Assembly (NCBI GenBank): GCA_018340375.1
Contig: JAFFJZ010000047.1
Location: forward strand, 372,001-436,000
Reading direction: 5' to 3'
Length of the DNA: 64,000 nucleotides
DNA from: Gonatopus flavifemur
Taxonomy: Eukaryota; Arthropoda; Insecta; Hymenoptera; Dryinidae
The translations under genes and the position numbers were made by a program. A model generated the notes under the pieces. That model saw only the letters and a list, made by a program, of their open reading frames with translations, searched no databases and was not told the origin of the DNA. Below are positions 54,071 to 64,000 of this stretch, one piece after another (position 1 is the first letter of the stretch; every line of letters begins with the position of its first letter).

Positions 54071-55721
54071 TCATGCATGGTAATTTCGAAAACAATTTTT
54101 ATCATGTTTTATGCACAATGGCATATTGCAAGTACTGCAGGTATATGAAGTCCTGCAAGGTTGACTCTTTGTACTACAAAAAGCACAACGTCTTGGAACG
54201 CTTACACATACGGGCATATGACATGATTGAGATCGTCTTGTCTCAATAGATACTGTAGGTTTTCTGACTACGTTTGATGGAGATGTTTTTTGACATTTTC
54301 TTCCCGTAGGTGTAGGTAAACGATGGCTCGCCAATTGATCTACTAAAAATAACCTGAATTTTTTTGATGCCATTGGATGTGCTGGATTTCTGGTATTGTA
54401 AATAATCAATGCATTTATAATGGCTACCTCCAAAAAATGCCAAAATATGCGGTGCCACCATTTTTTTGATTTCCTATCAATCTTGTAAGTTGATATTAGG
54501 TGATCAGATCTATCAACATATCCCATATTTTCATGATAGTCAGAGCACATAACTGGGCGAGTTACTTGTTTTAGAGAACCATCTTTTTGTGTACGATTTT
54601 TCACAGTAACCTCACAAGGATCATGATAGTTGGATAAAAAGAAAACAGCTTTTTTATCCATCCACTTGACCCAGCTAATTCCAGCACCACAAGTACGGTA
54701 TTCATACTGCCCATGCGCCATTTTTTTATCAGGAATAATGCTTTTTGGTGAACCCTTTCTGTTGGAACGAACAGTTCCACAAGCAAACACTTTATCTTTT
54801 TTCAAATCTACCATAAGATCAAGACTGGTAAAAAAATTATCGAAAAATACATGATGATTTTTTCCTACTAAGTTACGCGTCAAATCTTTCACTACTCGGG
54901 CACCCAATTGCTTTTCAGCACTTTCAGCTTTACCTGTGTATACCTGAAACTCGCGCACGTATCGCGATGTATCTGCGCGCGTCCAAACTTTGTATCCACG
55001 TTTTATGGGCTTGTTCGGCATTTACTGCTTGAAACTGCTACGGCCTTTGAACTTGATCATGGATTCATCAATAGATTGGTTTTGGCTGGGTCCCCAAAAA
55101 TTCTTGAAAGTTTCGGATAATTTATCTAAGAATGGTCTTAGCTTATACAATTTATCATAATTTTTATCCCCTTTCCTCGGTTCTTGACTGTTATCAGCCA
55201 TGTGTGAATGACTCAGAAGAAATCCAAACCTATTAACCGTCATCAATTTGCATGTAAATGATTCATTCAATTTTGGATCTGTCGACCAATAATCGCGGTA
55301 AGAGGGGGATTTTTTCACGCCCATCATTATATTTATAGCGAAAAACACTAGTAATTCCTCTTTGGTTATTGAATCAGCTTTAGTTTTTTTCTGTCTCAAG
55401 TACAGGTTTGTTTGTTCAACAATTAAATCTGAAAGTTCATGGAGGAACAGACATAAAGATATGTCTAAAGGTGTGGTAACATCATCTGTAATATTTGGAC
55501 CGAAAGTTTCAGTATATGGGGAATCATCTTGGGTTTTTCTTTTTTCCGCTCACATAAAATCAATATCATTGAATTCTATGTTCATCAAAACTTTCCGAGT
55601 CAGGATAATCTTCAGAAAGATTTCTTCCGCCATCACATTCAGTATAATCATTCTCAATATCATCATCACACAACCCATCGATAGATTCAGCATCACTGGG
55701 AATATCAGTTATTTCATCCAT
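54071..55721 (-). pseudogene. piggyBac transposase with one nonsense codon and one frameshift
   Basis: ATG at 55721 opens an acidic N-terminus (MDEITDIPSDAES...DDDIEND...EDYPDSESFDEH), usual for piggyBac. The frame changes at about 55550-55565. Then QDDSPYTETFGPN...LFLHELSDLIVEQTN (the DDE-domain start) leads into EELLVFFAINIMMGVKKSP, YWSTDPKLN, RPFLDKLSETFKNFW and SIDESMIKFKGRSS. A TAA at 55022-55024 sits where KQYMPxKPIKRGYKVW would read on. The rest, 54071-55021, is intact: VFFDNFFTSLDLM, NYHDPCEV, GYVDRSDH, KWWHRIFWHFLEVAIINALIIY, and a C-terminal Cys-rich finger (CAFCSTK...CSTCNMPLCIKHDKNCF). About 550 codons in all. The product would excise at TTAA. Recently dead, since only two lesions are seen. 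Confidence 0.85.
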
Positions 55722-56168
55722 ATTTCGAAGTTATATGAAGTGATATGTCTTGTGCACCAAATATAAGTGATAGATGATCTTTAGTCGTTTCCACGACTGA
55801 TGGAGAAGAATGCCTTCTCACACAAAAATTTGCGGAAGACAGTTTTTCACAATCCGGTTGGCCTGCCACACAAACGCCATCTTCAACACGGATAAGTTGT
55901 CTTTACTCAATATTAAATAACAATAGACATATCTCAGTCAATCCTAATATGTACTACAATAATTGATATTCCGATTATAGATACAAAAAACTAGTTGCGA
56001 AGTAGCGATGAAAACCCTAAGTCTATCATGCGTAGAAAATCAATTTTGAGTGGTAAAGCTTCAAATAAAGATTATAATGGTATTTTGCACAAAAATAATA
56101 ATATTTTGGAATATTTGTATGGATTATGAAATCTGTACATATTATCATTTCTGCGTGAGTAATTTACG

Positions 56169-56955
56169 TCCCAGATAGCACAAGAGTTCTAAAAATTTTT
56201 TCAATCGCCCGTTTGCCCTCACCAACCCCTTGATGGGGTTGAATGCAAAAAATTCGGAAAAATTCGAATGTACATGGATTTCTATGTTTCTTGGGACGCT
56301 AAAACCAAAAATGATAGGGGAAAAGAATTCCAATCCCTCTCTCACCCGCTAGCACCCTCTTACCACCCCCTGATGGGGGTTGAATTTTCAATTTCCATAA
56401 AAAATTCAAATCTATGTGGATTTCTATGTTTTTTGGGATGCTGAACCCAAAAATGATGAGGAAGAAGGATTCCAACCCCTCTCTTACCCGCTAGCACCCT
56501 CCCACCACCCCCTGATGGGGGCTGAATTTTAAACTCACGTGAAAAATCTGAATGTATATGTATTTCCATGTTTTCTGGGACGTTTGAATAAAAAATGATA
56601 ACAAAGGTGGCACCACATCAGGGGGTGGTGGCAGGGTGCTAGCGGGCAAGAGAGGGGTGGAATTTCTTATTTGTGATCATTTTCGGTTTGAGCATCCCAA
56701 AAAACATAGGAATCCACATACATTTGAATGTTTTACGAAAGTTTAAACTTCAACCCCCATCAGGGGGTGGTGGGAGGGTGCTAGCGGATAAGAGAGGGGT
56801 TGGAATCCTTTTTCCTTATCATTTTTGGGTTCAGCGTCCCAAAGAACATAGAAATACACGTACATTTGAATTTTTCCGAATTTTTCAAATTCAACCCCCA
56901 TCAGGGGGCTGGTGAGGGCAAACGGGCGATTGAAAAAATTGTTCATGGTCATATT
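56169..56955. repeat. Fold-back element made of inverted ~145-bp minisatellite units
   Basis: Three units containing CACCCCCTGATGGGGGTTGA, CCCGCTAGCACCCTC and TTCTATGTTTTTTGGGA run one way (56200-56600). Three run the opposite way (56605-56950: ATCAGGGGGTGGTGGGAGGG, GAGGGTGCTAGCGG). Ends CAATCGCCCGTTTGCCCTCA and its inverse pair. A CCCAGATAGCACAAGAG motif starts it. It lies inside the piggyBac. Confidence 0.8.
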
Positions 56956-57524
56956 CGGTTTCAGCGACCCCAAAAACGTAGGGATAGTGGGGTCTACCCT
57001 CTGGTTCATGACAATTTTTTTTGTGTGCCTGTGTTATTCAATGAATACGGCTTTTTTTCATTGTTTATTCATTTCAATCACAATTTGTAAAACGATTGAC
57101 AATGTATACTTGATGCCGAATACTTCCTAAGTCCTTATCTAAATCAAATTGAAAAAAAAAACTGGGGGAAAGAGCGTTATATTGTCTCTGGTTAACTGTA
57201 AACTTAAAACACATTGAGGTGGCTATTATAATAGCCACCATGCCGCAAAGGGTGAAATTTATACGAGCACACGGCAGACAATTATAACTTCAAATATTGG
57301 ACATGTGGTTGCACTAAAAACTTGGACAAATATATGTGTATATATGTTCAATGGGAGTGAATAATTCTTGTACTCTACGCTTATTTCACTTTTGTTAAAT
57401 CTGTCAAATATATGTATATGTAGAATTCGACACTCTTACGTTTATTTGCATTTTCAGAGTTGTTTCATGAATTGATTTCCTTCTTTCCCTATCAGCTAGT
57501 AGAGTAGGGAATTCGAAGATTACA

Positions 57525-57528
57525 TTAG
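57525..57528. other. TTAG target-site duplication, right side of gypsy element
   Basis: Partner of 22160-22163. Confidence 0.85.
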
Positions 57529-57804
57529 AGCGCCGTCTGTGCGGAATTCGGAAAAATGATTCAGACAAAAGTTCCTTGCTTTACAACGTCAAATCTGAAT
57601 CTGCAGTCAAAAATAGGGGATTCCATTGAGGAAACAAAAGTTGACCTCTGAATGACCTTGAAGTTGAGATCCGAAGCCGAAGTCAAGGTCACCATCAGAT
57701 GGCCCCCTCGGAATCTCACAACTTTTGTTCTAAACATTTTCCTCCAAAACCCCTTGTTTTTGAGTTATTCCGATATAAAAATTAAAATGGGACACCCTGT
57801 ATAT
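57529..57804 (+). mobile_element. Mariner 3' end, right side of the split element
   Basis: Non-coding; ends GGGACACCCTGTATA, a terminal sequence common on Tc1/mariner elements, with TA. It continues from 22163 once the gypsy element is removed. Confidence 0.6.
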
Positions 57805-58299
57805 GCCCGAAGAGAACATGAAACTTCAGCAAACGTTCAGATTAGATCTGTATAGATCGGATCGAAGGTTCATGAAAGCTAACTTTTAGATTCAGAAACG
57901 TTTGACAAAGGTTCTACGGACGTTGAAATGTCCGCCTCGAAATACGTTCAGGAAACATAGATGGAACGTTCGCTGGAGGTTCATCGAAGATTTGACAAAG
58001 CTTCACAAAAATATCTATACTTAGATTAATTTATAATAATTTATGTTCATTAATTCATTTATTTTCCATATAAATTGATCAAAATTAATATAAGTATAAA
58101 TATTTTTGTGAAGCTTCGTCAAACCTTCAATGAACCTTCAGCGAACGTTCCATCTATGTTTTCTGAACGTATTTCGAGGCGGGCATTTCAACGTCCGTAG
58201 AACTTTTGTCAAACGTTTATGAATCTAAAAGTTAGCTCTAATGAACCTTCGGCCTGATCTATGCACATCTGATCTTAACGTTCGCTGAAGCTTCATGTT
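57805..58299. repeat. Fold-back element, CCCGAAGAGAACATGAAACT ends
   Basis: Arms of about 215 bp: CCCGAAGAGAACATGAAACT...AAACGTTCAGAT and ATC...AACGTTCGCTGAAGC...TCATGTTCTCTTCGGG. The interior holds ACGTTC words such as TGGAACGTTCGCTGGAGGTT. AT-rich loop at 58015-58095. Confidence 0.8.
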
Positions 58300-58584
58300 C
58301 TCTTCGGGTGTGGAGTAAATATGTTATATATATATATGAAGAAATGTATGTGAAAATATTTATTATTTATATTTCTCACAGTGTAAAAAAATTTTGACTG
58401 AAAATTAAGAAAAAAGTGACTGTAATTTTTTACAGTCACTGAGTCTGAATATTCAGAAACATTTCTGTTCTGAATTTCAAGATACTTATTTCTGGATTTT
58501 CCAACGCATGTTTCTGAGTCATCAAACATATTCACATTAAATGCAAGATTCATGTTTCTTAATTTTTAGACATGCTGTTCTGAG

Positions 58585-58870
58585 TTATGAGAAACATTTT
58601 TATGAATTGTCGAAAATATTTGTTTGAATTGTAAGAAATAGTCTTCTGAACTTCAAGATGTTTTCTCTCAATCGTAGGAAACATTTTTCTGAATTGTCGA
58701 AAATATTCGTGTGAATTGTAAGAAATAGTCTTCTGAATTTCAAGATATTTTCTCTCAATCGTAAGAAACATTTTTCTGAATTGTCGAAAATATTTGTTTG
58801 AATTGTAAGAAATAGTCTTCTGAATTCAAAGATATTTTCTCTCAATTGTAAGAAACATTTTTCTGAACTG
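58585..58870 (-). repeat. 87-bp tandem repeat, about three copies
   Basis: GTAAGAAATAGTCTTCTGAA occurs at 58631, 58718 and 58805, exactly 87 bp apart. The unit is 29 codons long, so it makes repetitive reading frames on the minus strand. I regard these as non-coding. Confidence 0.85.
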
Positions 58871-58874
58871 TAAG

Positions 58875-59505
58875 GAATATTTTTCTCAATTTTGAGAGAT
58901 GCGCATTGAATTCTAAGAGGATGCGATAGTTACCATGCGCGAGCACGTTTTTTCTACCAAATTACTGGAAACTGATTTCATGAAAAAAATCCGAAATTTC
59001 AGGGATGGTTCTTCGAGATTTTATCTATGTCACTAAAGAGCTAGAATTTTTAATTCCGGAGATTCTTTGGTAAACGTATAATATGCGGTCTACGGTAGTG
59101 GGTAGTAGACCGCATACCATATCATTACCGATTTTTTTTCGAAGAATAGTGACGTAGATGAAGTCTCGAAAACCCAAGTGGAATGTATTTGAAAATTATA
59201 CACTTCCCAGATGAAAAAAATTGAAGACATTTATCTGGAACATTTATAACGTTTGTTTTGATAACATTATATAGGATTTTATGCATCTCTATAACTTCAT
59301 CTTGTATGATGAAGGTATGGAAACCCACAAAATCTATCTATTTGATTATTACCAAAACAGTGTATTGAAGAATTATGGTAAGCAGCATTACAATTTTTTT
59401 AATACATAGAGCATATATCTCCAAAAAATGAAACGTAAATTTGGGTAAAAGAGAAATCAAATTAGCAGGTATAAAATTATAAGAATGTATAAAGAATAAT
59501 TAAAA
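58875..59505. other. No gene seen; one short hairpin
   Basis: TATGCGGTCTACGGTAGTGG / GTAGACCGCATA forms a small hairpin at 59080-59119. Otherwise AT-rich sequence without recognisable content. Confidence 0.35.
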
Positions 59506-61313
59506 GATGTGGTTTGAAAAACTATTTTAATTCCATTTAATTTTCCTTCAACTATTTGTGATAAGAGAGATGGAATTGTGTCTTATGGGACCAAGTCTAA
59601 TGCAAGTTTGCAAGAATCAAGCGATGAGTATGTGAAACATGTACTAAATGCTCCAATGAAAAGTTCCACAAAGAATAACATTGAGTGATTCAACATGGAA
59701 CAACTCATATAATTTCTACCAGATCCAACTGATGCCATTAATTTCTGTATTATGTTATAGTTTAGTAAAAATCAATGTTTTTGAAATTGATAATCTGATT
59801 TATCAAAAACCAAAAAATGAATCATTTTCAAGACATTGATTTTCACTGAATTATAACAAAATACAGAATTTAATTCCATCAGTTTGATTTGGTAAGAATT
59901 ATATAGGCAGGGTTGTATATTGCATCATGTAGGGTTACGCTTTGTGAAATGTTTCATCGATACCTTCAGTACCAGTCTTACATACTTATCGCTTGATTCT
60001 TTCATCAATTGAACTTTTTGTTTTAGAAGACAAAACCATCTCTTTCATCACAAATAGTTGAAAAAAAGTACATGAAAAGGATAACATATTATAGTTTCAT
60101 AACACTTTGAAACAATATTTTCTGGTATTCAAGGAATCAAAAATCAAACTCAATAATATTGATTCTCACTGAAGCATAAGAAAATACAGTAATTACTGCC
60201 ATTAGTTTTATTTGGTAAAAATTATGTAGGCAGAGTTGTATATTGCATCATGTAGGGTTACGCTTTGTGAAATGTTTCATCGATACCTACAGTACAAGTC
60301 TTACATACTTATCGCTGGACTTTTACACCAATTAAGTGTACATCGTAGAAGACATAACCATCTCTCTCATCACAAATAGTTAAAAAAAAGTACATGAAAA
60401 GAATATCGTTTCTATAGTTTTATGTACTTTTATTCAACTATTTGTGATGAGAGAGATGGTTTTGTCTTCTACGATGTACATTTAATTGGTGTAAGAGTCC
60501 AGCAATAAGTATGTAAGACTTGTACTGAGGGTATCGATGAAACATTTCACAAAGCGTAACCCTACATGATGCAATATACAACTCTGCCTATATAATTTTT
60601 ACCAAATAAAACTAATGGCAGTAATCACTGTATTTTCTTATGCTTTAGTGAGAATCAATATTATTGAGATTGATTTTTGATTCCTTGAATACCAGAAAAT
60701 ATTGTTTCAAAGTGTTATGAAACTATAATATGTTATCCTTTTCATGTACTTTTTTTCAACTATTTGTGATGAAAGAGATGGTTTTGTCTTCTAAAACAAA
60801 AAGTTCAATTGATGAAAGAATCAAGCGATAAGTATGTAAGACTGGTACTGAAGGTATCGATGAAACATTTCACAAAGCGTAACCCTACATGATGCAATAT
60901 ACAACCCTGCCTATATAATTCTTGCCAAATCAAACTGATGGAATTAATTTCTGTATTTTGTTATAGTTCAGTGAAAATCAATCTCTTGAAAATGATTTAT
61001 GTTTTGGTTTTTGATAAATCAGATTATCAATCTCACAAACACTGATTTTCACTAAACTATCACATAATACAGAAATTAATGGCATCAATTGGATCTGGTA
61101 GAAATTATATAAGTTGTTCCATGTTAAATCACTCAATGTTATACTTTGTGAAACTTTTCATTGGAGCACTTATTACACGTTTGTATGTTTCACATACTCA
61201 TCGCTTGTTCCTTGCCCTAATTAGACTTGGTCGAAAGCACCCAGTTCTATCTCTTTTATTACAAATAGTTGAAGACAAAGTAAATGGAAATGATGTAGTT
61301 TTTTAAACCACAT
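59506..61313. repeat. 1.8-kb near-perfect palindrome with nested modules
   Basis: GATGTGGTTT at 59506 pairs with AAACCACATT at the right; the centre is about 60410. Each arm of about 900 bp carries three modules, each built around ACTATTTGTGAT(G/A)AGAGAGATGG, then TTGAATACC/CATCATGTAGGGTTACGCTT, GTGAAATGTTTCATCGATAC and TTACATACTTATCGCTTGA. Outer modules are more diverged than inner ones. Confidence 0.85.
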
Positions 61314-61497
61314 TCTCTGAGTTTCAAACTAATCGCAGTAATTACTACATGTTCATGTGGTTCAGTGAATATAAATCTACTTGAAATTGATTTTATGATC
61401 CACGAAAAATCAGAACATCTGATTCAGAAATTGGATGTTTTTTTCATCATTATCAATTCAAAAATCTCAATGTATCATCCTTCCTTTAATCATTTCC

Positions 61498-62487
61498 CAC
61501 TGAGCATTTCCGTTAGAACCTTGCATTAACATTGCATCGATGTTGATGTGATCTTGAAAGTACCTGTTATGAGAATTACAACAGTAATATTACAACATCC
61601 AATTACAAGTAAATTGCAGCAATATTACGTTGTCAGGTGATATTTCAACGATATTTTTGCAAGTTACTTTTGTAATATTGCATTTGTAAATTGAAAGACA
61701 AGTACTTTCAAGATCGCATCAATATCGCTGCAATGTTAATGCAAGGTTCTAACCCATACAGCACCGGGAGGTCCTATCAATATCCTTGGAACGTCTTCTG
61801 AAACATTGGGATGTTCTGAAAATGTATCGGGACGTTCAGGAAACATCGCATGTATATACCAGGGATGTACGAATGTCTGGTATAGTTTTATTTAGGTTTT
61901 CATGGAATGTTTATGAGACATTGAAAATGAGAATTTGTTAATGTCCAAACTTGTGCCAAATCTTTCAATATTCTTCATTTCGAGCCGATGTAAATGAACT
62001 GCGGTGGGGCCTCTATCGATAGATTCAATAAATTACATTTGCATCTTGTTAATACATTGTATATAATGAGATTTTGTTTCGCGTCAATTTTGAGGTTATG
62101 TGAATCTTAATATATTGACTTAATTGTTGATGATTCATATTCTGCCAATAGTTTTGAACTTCTGAAATGAAATCTTCCCAAATATTCAATACAAAACATA
62201 CTTTTATAGTTGTTTGATACTTTCGTCCCTGGTAAAACTATAAATATAAATTTATAGAGGTTAGAATAAAATAGTTAGTTTTCACATAAAGTTTCGAGAA
62301 CATTCTGGAAACGTACTCTAGCATTTGTGAACAATGTCCCCAAAACGTGTTTCCCAGCATATTGGATGAATGTTCTCAAGATGTTTAGAAAATATACTTT
62401 TGGGAACCAACATCTGTGGGACTATGGATACGTTTTTAAAACGTTTTGAGAACTTTCGGTGCTGTTTGGGAACGGAAATGCTCAGTG
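61498..62487. repeat. Nested fold-back, CACTGAGCATTTCCGTT ends
   Basis: Outer ends CACTGAGCATTTCCGTT and AACGGAAATGCTCAGTG. Inside, 61514-61751 is a palindrome (TAGAACCTTGCATTAACATT...). 61753-62470 is an element with ends CCCATACAGCACCGGGAGG and TTCGGTGCTGTTTGGG and internal ACGTT(C) words. Confidence 0.7.
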
Positions 62488-63030
62488 GGTTATTCATACC
62501 ACCGTCATGAGATTTTCTGATTGTCATATTCAGAGACGATTTTTGTTCCAATGGCAAAGAGGTTAACTTCACATTTTTAACATTTTTTTTACCGAATCCC
62601 ACAATACATTTCATGTCACATTATAAATTAATTTGGCTCAAATTACATTGCACAACATGTGATTACTGTTGGTGCAGTAAGTATTTGTTCATTAGAATAA
62701 ATGATATTGAATTTGATTTTGCAACTCACCTTTACTTACCGTTCATTGACCGTCATACAAAATAATGCAAGCCGATTCACTGCGCACCGATTCTGCGCAT
62801 GTTTTCAGTGTAAGTTTCTTAAATTATTCAGATTCTTAATTTTCAAAGTATTGGTGATGAACATGAAGAAACTTTCTCTAATTTTTTAGAACCTTGGTAT
62901 CTAAATACAATATTCTATATATCAAATCTGAATTTTCAGAAAACCTTATCTAAATTTGCCTTTTCGAAACTCGAGTCTGAAAATTCAGACACTCCAGTAT
63001 CTGAATTTTCAGAAAATTTTTTACAGCGTA
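62488..63030. other. No gene recognised
   Basis: TTCAGAAAA(T/C) and TCTGAATTTTCAG words at 62925-63015 form a small repeat tract. No support for a gene. Confidence 0.3.
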
Positions 63031-63962
63031 TACTCTGAATAGAAGCATGGAATTAACAGATAACGAGAAATCTTTGGGTGTCGGTGGTTCAGTCGTTTTA
63101 GCTTTGTGTGAAACTATCAAAAAGCCTGCTGGAAAAATTGTACACTTTGATAACTATTTTTCTAGTTTGCGATTGTTTTTAACATTAAGAGACGAATACG
63201 GTCTTTTTGCGTGGGCACGATCAGAAGCGATAGAATCGAGAATTGTCCGTTGAAAACTGATAAAGTATTGAAAAAAGAAGATCGGGGTAGTTTTGATCAC
63301 AAAAGTTACGACAATAAATTAATCATCACTAAATTCAACGATAATAAGCCGGTTCTTTTTGGTAGTACCATTTATGGAATCCATGCTATCACAATCACAA
63401 AACGATGGGACAAGAATGAAAAAAAGAAAATAAACGTGCCCTACCCAAAGATTGTTCAAAAATACAATAATAGCATGAGTGGTGTTGACAAAAATAATTA
63501 CCTTGTTTCTTTATATCGAACAAAATCTAAAAGTAGCCGATGGTATTTACCACTATTTTTTTATGTTGTGGACCTTTGTGTTTCTAATGCATGGCTTTTG
63601 TATCGACAAGAAGGAACTACAAGAAGGAATTACTTATTACCAAAAAGAAATGACATCTCATTGAAAGATTTTCGAGTTTTAATTGCACAAGAACTGATGC
63701 ACGTTGGGAAATCTTGTCGTGGTCAACCTTCTGCCATTGCAATGCTGCGAATGAGAAAAAAGTAAAAGCCAGGGTTGCCAGACCACCTGACGGCATTCAA
63801 TATGATAATACGGGTCATTGGATAGTTTTTGATTCGTGACGAAAGAGGTGTAGATTTTGCACGACTGCCATAATTACAACACAATGTCTCAAGTATCACA
63901 TTCATCTGTGTTGCAATGGGAGAAAAAATTGTTTCTTCGAATATCACAATAAAAAATCGTAA
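63031..63962 (+). pseudogene. PGBD-like piggyBac transposase remnant, C-terminal part
   Basis: Starts within the DDE domain: LGVGGSVVLALCETI, IVHFDNYFSSLRLF, then a frame change at about 63210-63225 into GTIRSDRIENCPLK. 63211-63765 continues with GSFDHKSYDNKLIITKFNDN, GVDKNNYLVSLYRTK, WYLPLFFYVVDLCVSNAWLLY and FRVLIAQELM. After the stop at 63763-63765 the similarity goes on in other frames (ARVARPPDGIQYDNTGHWIV, then RCRFCTTAIITTQCLKYHIHLCCNGRKNCF), the Cys/His-rich C-terminal finger. It ends near 63962. The N-terminal half is absent. Different from the piggyBac at 52998-57252. Confidence 0.8.
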
Positions 63963-64000
63963 GCCTTCTCATGAAGAATACAAGATATTTAGCTAAGTTC

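Larger units (their letters stand above)
52998..57252 (-). mobile_element. piggyBac element in the gypsy 3' LTR
   Basis: Ends CCCTTTGCGGCAT and ATGCCGCAAAGGG are inverted. TTAA lies at the left (52994-52997) and TGAA at the right (57253-57256), a decayed TTAA. The LTR is continuous when the element is removed. It carries a minus-strand transposase, subterminal tandem repeats at 53064-53480, and a fold-back insertion near its other end. Confidence 0.85.
22164..57524 (+). mobile_element. Gypsy-type LTR retrotransposon expanded to 35 kb by later insertions
   Basis: Flanked by 4-bp TTAG duplications, with LTRs beginning TGTGACTATAAGTAATCAGG and ending TTACA. Order: 5' LTR, PBS, gag, protease, RT, RNase H, integrase, polypurine tract, 3' LTR; integrase after RT is gypsy order. 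No env frame is seen. Later insertions: a 120-bp MITE in the 5' LTR, a 20.75-kb CACTA-like element in integrase, a 3.08-kb solo-LTR-like element and a 4.26-kb piggyBac in the 3' LTR. Removing them leaves about 7.3 kb, a normal gypsy size. Confidence 0.9.
49385..57524 (+). repeat. Gypsy 3' LTR, split by two insertions
   Basis: LTR pieces are 49385-49584, 52669-52997 and 57257-57524 (approximate at the duplications). It matches the 5' LTR and lacks the 120-bp MITE. The terminal TTACA is followed by TTAG. Confidence 0.88.

Noticed and set aside
53779..54249. 156-codon Phe-rich plus-strand frame
   Set aside because: T-rich low-complexity DNA running into the antisense of the piggyBac transposase.
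58559..58845. Repetitive minus-strand frames (FRRLFLTI...)
   Set aside because: Produced by an 87-bp tandem repeat whose length is a multiple of three; no start context, splice signals or known domain.

Overview
This window is eukaryotic, AT-rich nuclear DNA from an arthropod, most likely an insect. It contains spliced genes with GT-AG introns, a metazoan-type ribosome-assembly gene, and dense mixed transposable elements (P/THAP, hAT, piggyBac, mariner, CACTA/CMC-like, gypsy, RTE-like LINE, a tRNA SINE, many fold-back MITEs). I cannot name the species from sequence alone. The only clear conserved host gene is the Mrt4 homologue, a four-exon gene at 9067-11243. Nearly everything else is mobile DNA in several layers.

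Left part (1-9 kb): a minus-strand THAP/P-element-type transposase gene runs off the left edge. Its first two splice junctions still join in frame, but the third exon is broken. A LINE fragment sits in its second intron. From 3.4 to 5.3 kb there is a composite of 'ACGTTC' repeats. From 6.15 to 8.91 kb there is a dense nest of near-perfect palindromic MITEs of at least six families, ending about 150 bp upstream of the Mrt4 start codon.

Middle-left (11-22 kb): a decayed hAT transposase; a 2.75-kb non-autonomous hAT element with a perfect 8-bp target duplication and other fold-back elements inside; an RTE/BovB-like LINE endonuclease; and the C-terminal half of a DD41D-type mariner transposase.

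Centre and right (22.16-57.53 kb): a gypsy-type LTR retrotransposon spans 35 kb between TTAG target duplications and lies inside the mariner 3' region. It has gag, a canonical T_TTA_AAC -1 frameshift site, and pol. Its integrase gene is split by a 20.75-kb CACTA/CMC-like DNA transposon (27795-48543, TT target duplication, about 2.49-kb inverted terminal repeats). That transposon carries two divergent spliced genes: a TNP2-like transposase on minus and a BEN-domain protein on plus. The gypsy 3' LTR is broken by a 3.08-kb solo-LTR-like insertion (AAAG duplication) and by a 4.26-kb piggyBac element, which itself holds a fold-back insertion.

Right end (57.5-64 kb): the mariner 3' end, a 0.5-kb fold-back element, an 87-bp tandem repeat, a 1.8-kb near-perfect palindrome with repeated internal modules, another nested fold-back, and a decayed PGBD-like piggyBac transposase.

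The most notable system is the CACTA/CMC-like element. It combines long repeat-studded inverted termini, a divergent gene pair with a shared central promoter region, poly(A) signals supplied by the termini, and a BEN-domain partner gene that still reads open through five exons.
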